Shown: piece by piece, positions 9,527-18,747 of the stretch
Position numbering within the stretch: the stretch's first letter is position 1
Layout of the letters: every line of letters starts with the position of its first letter
Assembly (NCBI GenBank): GCA_963796915.1
Contig: CAWCNI010000004.1
Span: forward strand, 1,116,001 to 1,180,000
Origin: JAENWD01 sp963796915
GTDB taxonomy: Bacteria; Acidobacteriota; Vicinamibacteria; Vicinamibacterales; JAENWD01
Direction of reading: 5' to 3'
Length of the DNA: 64,000 nucleotides
Program-made: the position numbers and the translations under genes
Notes under the pieces: model-generated
What the model saw: the letters and a program-made list of their open reading frames with translations, nothing else
What the model was told of the DNA's origin: nothing
Databases searched by the model: none

Positions 9527-9555
9527 TTGACGGATTTATGGTGCTGTGGTAACGT
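9527..9555 (+). promoter_or_regulatory. Possible sigma-70 promoter for ugd
   Basis: TTGACG (9527-9532), a 17-bp spacer and TAACGT (9550-9555) lie 76 bp ahead of the ugd start in the divergent intergenic region. The -35 box is good and the -10 box is weak (3 of 6). A second TTGACA at 9490-9495 has no partner at the right distance. Confidence 0.3.
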
Positions 9556-9631
9556 TTGACCCTTTACGGGGGCGCCTCGGCGGTTGGCCATGGGGCGCAG
9601 GGCGGCGGACCGCAGAGGAGCAAGGCTCGAC

Positions 9632-10930
9632 ATGAAGATTGCCGTGGTCGGTACTGGGTACGTGGGGCTGGTGGTAGGCGCCTGTCTGGCAGAGACCGGC
9701 AACGACGTCGTGTGCGTCGACAAACTCGACGCCAAGGTGCGGATGCTGCGCCGCGGCAAGATGCCGATCTACGAGCCCGGGCTCGAGGAGCTGGTGCAGC
9801 GCAACACGAAGAAGAAGCGGCTGGTCTTCACGACGCAGTTGGCCAAGGCGGTGCGGGCGGCCGAGATTGTCTTCATCGCCGTTGGCACGCCGCAGGGCGA
9901 GGACGGTTCGGCCGATCTGCGGCATGTCCTGGGCGTCGCGCGCGAGATTGCGCACGCGATGAACGGCTACAAGGTCATCGTCGACAAGAGCACGGTGCCT
10001 GTCGGCACGGCCGCCAAGGTGCGAGACATCGTCCGGCGCGAGACCACGCATCCCTTCAGCGTCGTCAGCAACCCGGAGTTCCTGAAGCAGGGCGCGGCCG
10101 TCGAGGACTTCCTCAAGCCCGACCGCGTCGTGATCGGCGCCGAGGACGAGAAGGCCCGGCGCATCATGCAGGAGCTGTACTCGCCGTTCACCCGGACCGG
10201 CGCGCCCATCATGGTGATGGACTGCGCGTCGGCGGAGTTGTGCAAGTACGCCGCGAACGCGCTGCTCGCGACGAAGATCTCCTTCATGAACGAGATCGCC
10301 AACGTCTGCGAGTTGTTCGGCGCGGATGTCGACGACGTCCGGCGGGCCATTGGATCCGATCGCCGGATCGGCAACTCGTTCCTGTTTCCAGGAGTCGGGT
10401 ACGGCGGCAGCTGCTTCCCCAAGGACGTCAAGGCGATCGTGCATTTCTCTGGGGAGAAGAGCTACGACTTCCGCATCCTGAAGGCTGTTGAAGCCGTGAA
10501 CCAGCGGCAGAAGTCGCGCCTGATCGACAAGATGCAGGCGCACTTCGGCAGCCTGAAGGGCAAGACGATCGCCCTCTGGGGCCTGGCATTCAAGCCGCGG
10601 ACCGATGACATGCGGGAAGCGCCGGCGATTACGATCATCGAGAAGTTGCTGGCGGCCGGGGCGCGTGTGCAGGCGTTCGATCCGGAGGCGATGAAGGTCG
10701 CCAAGGGCATCTTCGGCGCCAAGGTGGTGATGACGGACAAGAGCTACGACGCCCTGAAGGGCGCCGACGCGCTGGCGATCGTCACGGAATGGAACGAGTT
10801 TCGCGAGCCCGATTTTGCGCGGATGCGCAAGCTGCTGAAGTCGCCGGTCATCTTCGACGGCCGGAATATCTTCAGCCCCGCGCAGATGAAAGAGCAGGGC
10901 TTCACCTACCATTCGATCGGCCGCGTATGA
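9632..10930 (+). CDS. ugd: UDP-glucose 6-dehydrogenase
   Basis: Oxidises UDP-glucose to UDP-glucuronate with two NAD+. The 432-residue protein has the N-terminal Rossmann motif G7xG9xxG12, the conserved VDKSTVPVGT segment, the catalytic cysteine C261 in YGGSCFPKD, and the C-terminal UDP-binding domain with LAFKPRTDDMREAP. The ATG at 9632 is chosen because the Rossmann strand begins directly there and an AGAGGAG ribosome site precedes it by 11 bases. The in-frame start 48 bp upstream adds an unconserved Arg-rich stretch. The product is the substrate of the UDP-xylose synthase at 1782-2714. Confidence 0.93.
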   Translation: MKIAVVGTGYVGLVVGACLAETGNDVVCVDKLDAKVRMLRRGKMPIYEPGLEELVQRNTKKKRLVFTTQLAKAVRAAEIVFIAVGTPQGEDGSADLRHVLGVAREIAHAMNGYKVIVDKSTVPVGTAAKVRDIVRRETTHPFSVVSNPEFLKQGAAVEDFLKPDRVVIGAEDEKARRIMQELYSPFTRTGAPIMVMDCASAELCKYAANALLATKISFMNEIANVCELFGADVDDVRRAIGSDRRIGNSFLFPGVGYGGSCFPKDVKAIVHFSGEKSYDFRILKAVEAVNQRQKSRLIDKMQAHFGSLKGKTIALWGLAFKPRTDDMREAPAITIIEKLLAAGARVQAFDPEAMKVAKGIFGAKVVMTDKSYDALKGADALAIVTEWNEFREPDFARMRKLLKSPVIFDGRNIFSPAQMKEQGFTYHSIGRV

Positions 10931-10978
10931 GGGCGCCGTCGGTCGACGGCTCGCGGTGCCGGCGCGCCATTTGACAGA

Positions 10979-12775
10979 GTGAGCATCCTTCTTCGTCTGC
11001 TTCGCTACGCGATCCCCTACCGCCTGCGCTTCAGCTGGGCGATCGCGGCGATGTTTCTCTACGCGGGCGCGTCGGCGTTCCTCGTCTACCTGATCAAGCC
11101 GATTCTCGACAACGTCCTGCCGAAGCAGGAGCAGGTCTCCACGATCGGCTGGGCGATCGTGATCACCTACGTCATCAAGGGGGTGGGGAGCTACTTCTCC
11201 AGCTACCTGATGTCGGACGTCGGCCAGCGGGTCGTGCGGGACCTGCGCGACGATCTGCACGGCCACCTGCTCCGGCAATCCGCCGCGTTCTTCGCGCGGC
11301 GCTCAACCGGTCAACTGCTGTCGCGCATCACCAACGACGTCGGCCAGGTCCAGCACGTCGTCGCGGAGACGATGGCCGACCTGCTGCAGGAGTCGTTTTC
11401 GCTGGTGGGATACGCCGGCCTCCTGATCTACTACGATGCGCCGCTGGCGCTGGTCTGCCTGACGTCGGCGCCCGTCGTCGTCTACCCGCTCGCGAAACTC
11501 GGCCGCCGCCTTCGCAAGACCACCCGCCGGAGCCAGGAGGCACTCGAGCAGCTGACCCACGTCGCCGCCGAGTCGTTTGCCGGCCACCGGATCGTGAAGG
11601 CCTTTGGCGCGGAGCGGCGTGAGTCGGCGAAGTTCCACGACGCGTCGCAGCAGCTGTACCGGACGAACCTGCGCATCACGCGCATCGTCTCGGTGCTGCC
11701 GCCGCTGATGGAGCTGCTCGGCGGCCTCGCCATGGCAGGCGCCATCTACTACGGCAGTCGCGAGATCGCCGGTCACCGGCTGACGACGGGCGCGTTTGTG
11801 GCGTTCATCACCAGCCTGTTCATGATGTACGGCCCGGTCAAGAAGCTGAGCCGGGTCAACGCGAGCCTGCAGCAGGCGATTGCCGCCGCGCAGCGGATCT
11901 TCGAGGTGCTCGATCGTCATACCGAGGTCATCGAGCGGCCCGACGCCTTGCCCTTGGCGCCGTTCCACGCGACCGTCGAGTTCAACGACGTCGTGTTTGC
12001 GTATGAGGACGTGCACGCCCGCCCGATTCTGAGGGGCGTGTCGTTCACCGCGCACGCCGGGCAGGTGGTGGCCATCGTCGGCCGCAGCGGAGCGGGGAAG
12101 ACCACGCTCGTCAACCTGATCCCCCGCTTCTACGATGTGACCGGCGGCGAGATCCGGATCGACGGCATCGACGTCAGGGCGGCGACGCTGGCGTCGCTGC
12201 GCGCCCAGATCGCCATCGTCACGCAGGACACCGTGCTGTTCGACGACACCATCGCGAACAACATCGCCTACGGCTGCCCCGGCGCGTCGCAGGAGTCGAT
12301 CGAGTCCGCCTCACGCGCCGCGCATGCCCACGACTTCATCCAGGGCCTGCCCGAGGGCTATCAGACGACGATCGGCGAGCGCGGCCAGCGGCTGTCGGGC
12401 GGACAGCGGCAGCGGCTCGCCATCGCCAGGGCGCTGCTGAAGGACTCGCCGTTGCTCGTGCTCGATGAGGCGACCTCGTCGCTCGACACGGAGTCCGAGG
12501 TGCTCGTGCAGGAAGCACTCGCGAATCTGATGAAGAACCGGACCTCGTTCGTGATCGCGCATCGCCTCTCGACGGTACGTAAGGCGGATTTCATCCTCGT
12601 CATGGACCGTGGACGGATCGTCGAGACAGGCCGGCACGACGAGCTGCTGGCGCGCGGCGGCTTGTATACGCGGCTGTATGAGATGCAACTGGTGGGCGGC
12701 CGCCGTGGGGCCGGCGGCCCCGTGCCGGCACTGGCCGACGCGGGCGAGAGCCGCGCCAGGCGGACGGAGCGCTGA
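10979..12775 (+). CDS. msbA: MsbA-type ABC exporter (fused permease-ATPase)
   Basis: A half-size type IV ABC exporter of 598 residues: six transmembrane helices in residues 1-310, then one ATPase domain. Walker A (GRSGAGKTT) starts at residue 368, the signature LSGGQRQR at 472 and Walker B ends in LLVLDEATSSLD. It dimerises to flip or export a lipid such as lipid A core, or a lipid-linked oligosaccharide in PglK-like relatives. It sits 48 bp after ugd and no Wzx flippase is visible in the locus, so a role in flipping the locus glycan is plausible but unproven. The start is GTG. The stop overlaps yicC by one base. Confidence 0.88.
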   Translation: MSILLRLLRYAIPYRLRFSWAIAAMFLYAGASAFLVYLIKPILDNVLPKQEQVSTIGWAIVITYVIKGVGSYFSSYLMSDVGQRVVRDLRDDLHGHLLRQSAAFFARRSTGQLLSRITNDVGQVQHVVAETMADLLQESFSLVGYAGLLIYYDAPLALVCLTSAPVVVYPLAKLGRRLRKTTRRSQEALEQLTHVAAESFAGHRIVKAFGAERRESAKFHDASQQLYRTNLRITRIVSVLPPLMELLGGLAMAGAIYYGSREIAGHRLTTGAFVAFITSLFMMYGPVKKLSRVNASLQQAIAAAQRIFEVLDRHTEVIERPDALPLAPFHATVEFNDVVFAYEDVHARPILRGVSFTAHAGQVVAIVGRSGAGKTTLVNLIPRFYDVTGGEIRIDGIDVRAATLASLRAQIAIVTQDTVLFDDTIANNIAYGCPGASQESIESASRAAHAHDFIQGLPEGYQTTIGERGQRLSGGQRQRLAIARALLKDSPLLVLDEATSSLDTESEVLVQEALANLMKNRTSFVIAHRLSTVRKADFILVMDRGRIVETGRHDELLARGGLYTRLYEMQLVGGRRGAGGPVPALADAGESRARRTER

Positions 12776-13665
12776 TGATCAAGAGCATGACGGGCTTTGC
12801 CGCGCTGACACGCGAGGACGGCATCGCGGCCATCAACGTGACACTTCGGGCCGTGAACCACCGGTTTCTCGACGTCCAGCTGCGAATGCCGTCAAGCCTG
12901 GCCGATCAGGAGGCGCGCGTGCGCGCCGCCCTGCAGCGCGGCATCGCGCGCGGTCGAATCGAGCTGGCTGTCAGCGTCCAGTCTGCCCGTCCCGTGTCCC
13001 CGCGCGTGGAACTGAACGACGCGTTTGTGACAGAGCTCGAGGGGGCGCTCGAGCGGGCCCGGCAGCGCGGGATTGTCGCGGGCCAATTGACGCCGGGCGA
13101 TCTGCTGCGCCTGCCGCAGGCGCTGGTGATCAAGGAGCAGGCGGCCGCGGAGCCCGACGATCAGGAAGCGCTCGGCGCCGCGGTGGTTGCAGCGGTCGAG
13201 GCCGCCGTCATCGAGCTGGATGGCATGCGGGTGCACGAGGGCAGGCACCTGCGCGACGATCTCGATGCCCGCGGCCGGATGCTCGGCGACTTGATTGAAA
13301 AGATCTTCGAGGCCGCCGCCGCGGGACAGGCGGGACTGCAGGCGCGGATTGCTGCGCGCGTCACGGAGCTCACCGCGGACTTGCCGGTCGATCGCACGGC
13401 AATCGCGCAGGAGATCGTACGGATGGTCGGTCGGTCCGACATCAGCGAAGAGATCACGCGATTCCGCGCGCACCTCGAGCACTGGTCGGCGCTGACGGAC
13501 TCGCCGGAGCCGTGCGGCCGCAAGCTCGAGTTCCTGCTGCAGGAGATGAATCGCGAGATCAACACCATCGGGTCGAAGGGAGACGGGCAGCAGGTGTCGG
13601 AGCTGATCGTGACGGCCAAGGCAGAGCTCGAGAAGATGCGGGAGCAGGTGCAGAATGTCGAGTGA
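12775..13665 (+). CDS. yicC: YicC-family endoribonuclease
   Basis: A 296-residue YicC protein. The N-terminus IKSMTGFA and the C-terminal segment KLEFLLQEMNREINTIGSK are the two family hallmarks. YicC proteins are recently recognised RNases implicated in sRNA turnover; older annotation calls them stress-induced proteins. The gene starts in a TGATG overlap with the ABC exporter and overlaps gmk by 11 bp, as yicC-gmk pairs do in many bacteria. Confidence 0.92.
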   Translation: MIKSMTGFAALTREDGIAAINVTLRAVNHRFLDVQLRMPSSLADQEARVRAALQRGIARGRIELAVSVQSARPVSPRVELNDAFVTELEGALERARQRGIVAGQLTPGDLLRLPQALVIKEQAAAEPDDQEALGAAVVAAVEAAVIELDGMRVHEGRHLRDDLDARGRMLGDLIEKIFEAAAAGQAGLQARIAARVTELTADLPVDRTAIAQEIVRMVGRSDISEEITRFRAHLEHWSALTDSPEPCGRKLEFLLQEMNREINTIGSKGDGQQVSELIVTAKAELEKMREQVQNVE

Positions 13666-14275
13666 AGGGCATGGACAGCTCTTCATCGTGTCCGCGCCGT
13701 CAGGGACCGGCAAGACGACGCTGGTCGAGCGGCTGGTGCAGGTCGTGCCAGACCTGGCGCTGTCGCGCTCGTTCACGTCGCGCGCGCCGCGGCCCGGCGA
13801 AATCGACGGGGTCGACTATAATTTCATCAGCCGCGACCGCTTCGAGTCGATGATCGCCGCTGGCGATTTCCTCGAGTGGGCCGATGTCTTCGGCAACCTG
13901 TACGGCACGTCGGCCTCGTCCACCGCACATGTGCTCGGGCAGGGCCGCGATCTCGTGCTGGTGATCGACGTGCAGGGCGCGCGGCTGGTGCGCGCGCGTA
14001 CGTCGGGCAGTGTGGGCGTGTTCGTGCTGCCGCCTTCATTTCCGGTGCTGGAAGAACGGCTCCGGCGTCGCAGCAAGGACAGCGAGCAGCAGATCCAGCG
14101 GCGGCTCGAGGTCGCCCGGCGTGAAGTCGGAGCCGTCGCCGACTACGACTACGTCGTGATCAACGACGAGGTGGGCCCTGCGGTGGAGCGCCTTCGCGCC
14201 ATCGTCGGGGCCGAGCGCGCCAGGCTGCGAAGGATGGGCCCGGCGGCGACCAGGATCATCGAGAGCTTCCTCTAA
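13655..14275 (+). CDS. gmk: Guanylate kinase
   Basis: Phosphorylates GMP to GDP with ATP. The 206-residue protein shows the P-loop SAPSGTGKTT at residues 13-22, the GMP-binding SFTSRAPRPGE region, DYNFISRDRF, and the LID arginine region ERLRRRSKDSEQ. Its length is normal. It lies in the housekeeping run and overlaps the end of yicC; coaBC starts two bases after its stop. The small RNA polymerase subunit gene rpoZ, often found between gmk and coaBC, is absent here. Confidence 0.95.
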   Translation: MSSEGHGQLFIVSAPSGTGKTTLVERLVQVVPDLALSRSFTSRAPRPGEIDGVDYNFISRDRFESMIAAGDFLEWADVFGNLYGTSASSTAHVLGQGRDLVLVIDVQGARLVRARTSGSVGVFVLPPSFPVLEERLRRRSKDSEQQIQRRLEVARREVGAVADYDYVVINDEVGPAVERLRAIVGAERARLRRMGPAATRIIESFL

Positions 14276-14277
14276 TC

Positions 14278-15504
14278 ATGGCGTTCATCGCACTCGGCGT
14301 GACCGGCGGCATCGGTGCCTACAAGGCGGTCGAAGTGGCGCGCCTGCTTCAGAAGCGCGGCCACGACGTGCATGCCGTGATGACGCGCTCGGCCGCCAAA
14401 TTCGTCGGCGCGGTGACGTTCGAAGCCATCACCAGGCATCCGGTCATCACGAGCCAGTGGGTGCCCGGCGCGAATGCCGACATCGAGCACATCTCAATTG
14501 CGTCTGACGCCGCGCTGCTGCTCGTCGTGCCCGCGACCGCCAACGTCATCGGCAAGTTTGCCGGCGGCATCGCCGACGACTTCCTGACTTCGCTGTACCT
14601 GGCCACCGAGGCGCCGGTCCTGCTCGCGCCCGCAATGAACACCAACATGCTGAACCACCCGGCGGTGCAGCAGAACCTCGCGACGCTGCAATCGCGCGGC
14701 GTGCGGTTCGTGGAGCCGGGGGACGGCTATCTGGCCTGCGGGTGGATCGGCAAGGGGCGGCTCGCCGAGCCCGAGGCCATCGTCGAGGCCGTGGAACGGC
14801 AGCTGGCGCAGAAGCAGACCCTGGCGGGCCGGCGCGTGGTCGTGACGGCGGGCCCGACCTACGAAGATCTCGACCCTGTGCGATTTGTCGGCAACCGCTC
14901 GAGCGGGCGCATGGGCTACGCGATCGCGTCGGAGTTGAGCGCTCGCGGCGCCCAGGTGACCCTCGTCACCGGCCCGACGTCACTGGCCTTGCCTGCGGTG
15001 GATACGGTGATCCAGGTACGCGGCGCGGCAGAGATGCACGGCGCCGTCATGGCGACAGTCGCCAAGGCTGACGCGTTGATTATGGCCGCGGCAGTCGCCA
15101 ACTACACGGCGCCGAGCATCGCCGGCGACAAGATCGCCCACGATGACGGTCCGCTCGTGCTCCGCCTGGTGCCCACCGCCGACATCCTTGCCGACGTGGC
15201 CGCGCGTCGCCGGGCGGAGGGCGGGATACGGCCGCTGCTGATTGGCTTTGCCGCCGAGACCTCCGACGTCCTCTCCAGGGCGCGCGCGAAGCGAATTCGC
15301 AAGGGCGCCGACGTCATCGTCGCCAACGATGTCTCCCGCGCCGGCGCGGGCTTTGAGGCCGAGGTCAACGCCGTCACGATCATCGACGATGGCGGCGAGC
15401 AGACGGTGCCGCTGCAGTCCAAGACGGCCATCGCGGCCGTCCTCGCCGATCGTCTGGAGCAGTGGCTGGCTGCGCCGGCGCACAAGGCGGCAACCGGCGC
15501 ATGA
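14278..15504 (+). CDS. coaBC: Bifunctional phosphopantothenoylcysteine decarboxylase/synthetase
   Basis: A two-domain enzyme of coenzyme A synthesis, 408 residues. The N-terminal CoaC flavoprotein domain has GVTGGIGAYK, the catalytic histidine in ADIEHIS, the substrate clamp PAMNTNM and the catalytic cysteine in GYLACGWIGKGR. The C-terminal CoaB domain has TAGPTYEDLDPVRF and NRSSGRMG. It ligates cysteine to phosphopantothenate and then decarboxylates the product to phosphopantetheine. Its stop overlaps the uracil-DNA glycosylase start (ATGA). Confidence 0.95.
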   Translation: MAFIALGVTGGIGAYKAVEVARLLQKRGHDVHAVMTRSAAKFVGAVTFEAITRHPVITSQWVPGANADIEHISIASDAALLLVVPATANVIGKFAGGIADDFLTSLYLATEAPVLLAPAMNTNMLNHPAVQQNLATLQSRGVRFVEPGDGYLACGWIGKGRLAEPEAIVEAVERQLAQKQTLAGRRVVVTAGPTYEDLDPVRFVGNRSSGRMGYAIASELSARGAQVTLVTGPTSLALPAVDTVIQVRGAAEMHGAVMATVAKADALIMAAAVANYTAPSIAGDKIAHDDGPLVLRLVPTADILADVAARRRAEGGIRPLLIGFAAETSDVLSRARAKRIRKGADVIVANDVSRAGAGFEAEVNAVTIIDDGGEQTVPLQSKTAIAAVLADRLEQWLAAPAHKAATGA

Positions 15505-16268
15505 CCACGCGGCGCGACGTCGCCGAGCACCTGCGCTACTACCAGGAGCTTGGCGTAAACGGCATTTCCAAGGACAGCGCGTGGCGGCTGCGAACGGCCG
15601 GCGTCGAGGCGTCCGCGCAGACGGTGCCTCCGGCTTCTTCGGCGGCTCAGCAGGACGCCCCAATCAACGTGGCGCCTGCCGCGGTCGCAGCACCGGCGAG
15701 CAGCGAATCGCCGGCGGCGCGTCTGGAGTCGATTCGCGCCCTGATTGGCGACTGCACTCGTTGCAAGCTGCACGTCGGTCGCACCAACATCGTTTTCGGT
15801 GTCGGCAGTCCCGAGGCGCGACTGATGTTTGTCGGGGAAGGTCCCGGCGCTGACGAGGACCTCGAAGGCGAGCCGTTTGTCGGACGCGCGGGCCAGCTGC
15901 TCACGCAGATCATCAAGGCGATGGGCTTCGAACGCTCCGACGTCTATATCGCCAACGTCGTGAAGTGCCGGCCGCCAGGCAACCGGAACCCGGAGCCCGA
16001 CGAGATCGCGACATGCTCGCCATTTCTCGAGGCGCAGATCGACGCCATTCAGCCGGTGGTCATCGTGGCGCTGGGGAAGTTCGCCGCGCAGACGCTGCTG
16101 GCCACCGAGACGCCCATCTCCCGCCTGCGCGGGCAGTTCCACCGCCGCGGCCGCGTCGACGTGATGCCGACGTTCCACCCGTCCTACCTGCTGCGGAATC
16201 CTTCTGCCAAGCGGGAGGTCTGGGAGGACATGAAGATGGTCGTCGCGCGCCTCCAGCGCGAGTCGTAG
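15501..16268 (+). CDS. Uracil-DNA glycosylase, family 4 (4Fe-4S)
   Basis: Removes uracil from DNA. The 255-residue protein has motif A as GEGPGADED (family 4/5 GExPG), a four-cysteine iron-sulfur set (CTRC, VVKCRPPGNR, ATCSPF) and motif B HPSYLLR. The N-terminal 70 residues are an Ala/Pro-rich extension after a short basic helix, which family 4 proteins in this lineage often carry. The ATG at 15501 overlaps the coaBC stop by four bases. An in-frame start 39 bp upstream would lie inside coaBC and adds nothing conserved. Confidence 0.92.
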   Translation: MTTRRDVAEHLRYYQELGVNGISKDSAWRLRTAGVEASAQTVPPASSAAQQDAPINVAPAAVAAPASSESPAARLESIRALIGDCTRCKLHVGRTNIVFGVGSPEARLMFVGEGPGADEDLEGEPFVGRAGQLLTQIIKAMGFERSDVYIANVVKCRPPGNRNPEPDEIATCSPFLEAQIDAIQPVVIVALGKFAAQTLLATETPISRLRGQFHRRGRVDVMPTFHPSYLLRNPSAKREVWEDMKMVVARLQRES

Positions 16269-16302
16269 CTGGCCCGCGTCGTACGAGCCTGGTGCCCGCC
16301 GA

Positions 16303-18726
16303 ATGTTCCTGTCGGTCGCAGTCCCCGTTGCGACGCTTCCGCTCCTGACCTATCAACTGCCGCGTGACTGGCCGACGCCGTCGCGCGGCGCGCGCGTGCT
16401 GGTGCCGCTCGGCACCCGCACCGTCACCGGCATCGTCGTCGGCGAGGCGAGCGGGCCGGCGCCGGATCGTGTGCGTGACGTGCTCGAGGTTCTCGACGAG
16501 CAGCCGTTCCTTCCCGCCGAGGTCGTGGACCTCGCACTGTGGATTTCTGAGTACTACCTCGCGACGCCGGGAGACGCCATCGGGTCGGCGGCACCGCCCT
16601 TCGCGTGGCGCGAGAGCGAGCGGCACTACGAGCTGACACCCGCTGGGCACACAGCAGTGTCGGCGGGATTGGGATCCGGAGTGCTGGTCGCGCTGGCGAA
16701 AGGTCCGAAAGCCTTGCGCCAGCTGGCGCGAGGATCTGGTCGCGCCGCTACCGAGACGGCGCTGCGCCAGGCCGAGCGCGATGGCTTCGTGCAGCGGGGG
16801 CAGGCGCTGGCTGGAAAGGGTGCGGGGTTCCGCACGGAGACCTTTGCCGCGCTCACGCCGGCGGGGCTCTCGGCGGCCCAGGCGCCCGCCGACGATGCAC
16901 CGGCGCTCCGCGAGAAAGCCCGCGCCGCGCTCTTGGCGCTGGCGGAGACTGCGGGCGAGGAACCGGTACGTGCGCTCAAGGCGCGGGGCGTGGACGGCGC
17001 CACGCTCAAGCGGCTCGCCGCCAGAGGGCTGGTCCATCTGCGCGAGCAGCGCGTCGAGCGCGACCCATTCGGCGTCGCCGCGGCAATGCAGGTCGTGCGC
17101 GACGAGCAACGGCCATTGACCGCCGAGCAGGAGACGGCCCTCGAGAGCCTGGCGTCGCTGATCGACCTGCGCGCCTTTCGCCCCGTGCTCGTGCACGGCG
17201 TCACTGGAAGCGGGAAGACCGAGCTGTATGTCCGGCTGGCGCGCCACACGATCCTGGGACACCGGCGGGTGCTCATCCTCGTGCCGGAGATCGCGCTCAC
17301 CCCGCAGATGGCGGCGCAGTTCCGTGCCGCCTTCGGGGACCGCGTCGCCATTCAGCACAGCGGCCTCAGTGACGGCGAGCGCCACGACCAGTGGCATCGC
17401 ATCCGCGATGGTCAGGTGGATCTCGTCGTGGGTACACGATCGGCGGTCTTCAGTCCCATCGGCGACCTGGGCCTCGTCGTCGTGGACGAGGAGCACGATA
17501 CGTCCTACAAGCAGGACGAAGCGCCGCGCTATCACGGACGCGACGTGGCGGTGATGCGTGCGCGGAGCGCTGGCGCCGTGGTCCTGCTCGGGTCGGCGAC
17601 GCCGGCGCTGGAGACGTACCACAACGCCGAAACCGGCAGGTACGCGAAAGTGGTCCTCACACGGCGGGTCATGGATCGCCCCCTCGCCGACGTGTCCATC
17701 GTCGACATGCGCGAGGAATACGCGACGGCGGGCCCTGATGTCATCCTGAGCCGGGCGCTGACAGAGGCCGTGGGAGATCGGCTCTCCGCGGGTGAGCAGA
17801 CCCTGCTGCTGCTCAATCGCCGTGGCTACTCGACCGCGGTGTTCTGCCGGCAATGCGGCCACATGCTGGACTGCCCGAACTGCAGCGTTTCGCTGACGGT
17901 GCATCATCGCGGCTCGTCCACGCCGCGGGCCGTGTGCCACTACTGCAATTACTCGCTGCGTGTGCCCAGCGCGTGCGCGAAGTGCGCCGGACCGTATCTG
18001 GAGCAGAGCGGCTTCGGCACCGAGCGCGTGGAGGCCGAGGTCCAGAGGCTGTTTCCCGGTGTCCGTGTCGGGCGGGTGGATCGCGACACGATGCAGAAGC
18101 GTGGAGCGGTGGGAGAGGTGCTCGGCCGGTTCGGGCGCGGCGATCTCGATGTGCTCGTCGGCACGCAGATGATCGCCAAGGGCCACGACTTTCCGAACGT
18201 GACGCTGGTCGGTGTCGTCTCCGCGGACATGGGCCTCGGCATGGCCGATTTCCGCGCCAGCGAGCGCACGTTTCAGCTGTTGACGCAGGTGGTGGGTCGC
18301 GCAGGCCGCGGCGTCAGGCCGGGGGTTGCGATCGTCCAGACGCTGAACCCGGACCACTACAGCATCCGGCTCGCGTGCCGGCAGGACTACGTCGCGTTCT
18401 ACCAGGAGGAGCTGCGCTACCGCGGGGCGATGCGCTATCCGCCGTCGGTCGGGCTGCTGAACATCGTGGTGCGGGCGCCGAGCCTCGGCCAGGCGCTGGC
18501 GGATGCAACGGATGTCGTGGCGAAGCTGCCGCCGTCTCACGGTGCCCTGGTGCTGGGCCCGGCGCCGGCGCCGCTGGCGCGCCTGCGCGGCGAATCGCGC
18601 GCTCAGGTGTTCCTGAAAAGCCGGCATCGCACCGCCATGCGACAGGCTGTCGCTGCAGCGCTCGCGGCGCTGCCGGACCTGGCCCGCCGCGTCACCGTGG
18701 ACGTCGATCCAGTCGGGATGCTGTGA
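16303..18726 (+). CDS. priA: Primosomal protein N' (replication restart helicase PriA)
   Basis: A 3'-to-5' DNA helicase that reloads the replisome at stalled forks. The 807-residue protein has the N-terminal DNA-binding domain, a helicase core with Walker A GVTGSGKTELY and a DEEH box (VVDEEHD), a zinc-binding cysteine cluster (CRQCG, CPNC, CHYC, CAKC) and the C-terminal helicase half with GTQMIAKGHDFPNV and QVVGRAGR. Length and domain order are normal. It lies 34 bp after the glycosylase, in a block of DNA maintenance and nucleotide genes. Confidence 0.95.
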   Translation: MFLSVAVPVATLPLLTYQLPRDWPTPSRGARVLVPLGTRTVTGIVVGEASGPAPDRVRDVLEVLDEQPFLPAEVVDLALWISEYYLATPGDAIGSAAPPFAWRESERHYELTPAGHTAVSAGLGSGVLVALAKGPKALRQLARGSGRAATETALRQAERDGFVQRGQALAGKGAGFRTETFAALTPAGLSAAQAPADDAPALREKARAALLALAETAGEEPVRALKARGVDGATLKRLAARGLVHLREQRVERDPFGVAAAMQVVRDEQRPLTAEQETALESLASLIDLRAFRPVLVHGVTGSGKTELYVRLARHTILGHRRVLILVPEIALTPQMAAQFRAAFGDRVAIQHSGLSDGERHDQWHRIRDGQVDLVVGTRSAVFSPIGDLGLVVVDEEHDTSYKQDEAPRYHGRDVAVMRARSAGAVVLLGSATPALETYHNAETGRYAKVVLTRRVMDRPLADVSIVDMREEYATAGPDVILSRALTEAVGDRLSAGEQTLLLLNRRGYSTAVFCRQCGHMLDCPNCSVSLTVHHRGSSTPRAVCHYCNYSLRVPSACAKCAGPYLEQSGFGTERVEAEVQRLFPGVRVGRVDRDTMQKRGAVGEVLGRFGRGDLDVLVGTQMIAKGHDFPNVTLVGVVSADMGLGMADFRASERTFQLLTQVVGRAGRGVRPGVAIVQTLNPDHYSIRLACRQDYVAFYQEELRYRGAMRYPPSVGLLNIVVRAPSLGQALADATDVVAKLPPSHGALVLGPAPAPLARLRGESRAQVFLKSRHRTAMRQAVAAALAALPDLARRVTVDVDPVGML

Positions 18727-18747
18727 GATCGGCGCGTGGCGCGCCGG

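Noticed and set aside
15462..15500. Upstream in-frame start for the uracil-DNA glycosylase
   Set aside because: It would lie inside coaBC; the ATG overlapping the coaBC stop fits the operon and the family N-terminus.
16060..18627. An 855-residue open frame on the minus strand opposite priA
   Set aside because: It is the shadow of a high-GC gene: Arg/Ala-rich, no domain, and priA on the plus strand is unambiguous. The same holds for long minus-strand frames opposite ugd/ABC (9536-11278) and the ADOP gene (47935-49638), and a plus-strand frame at 2674-4482.
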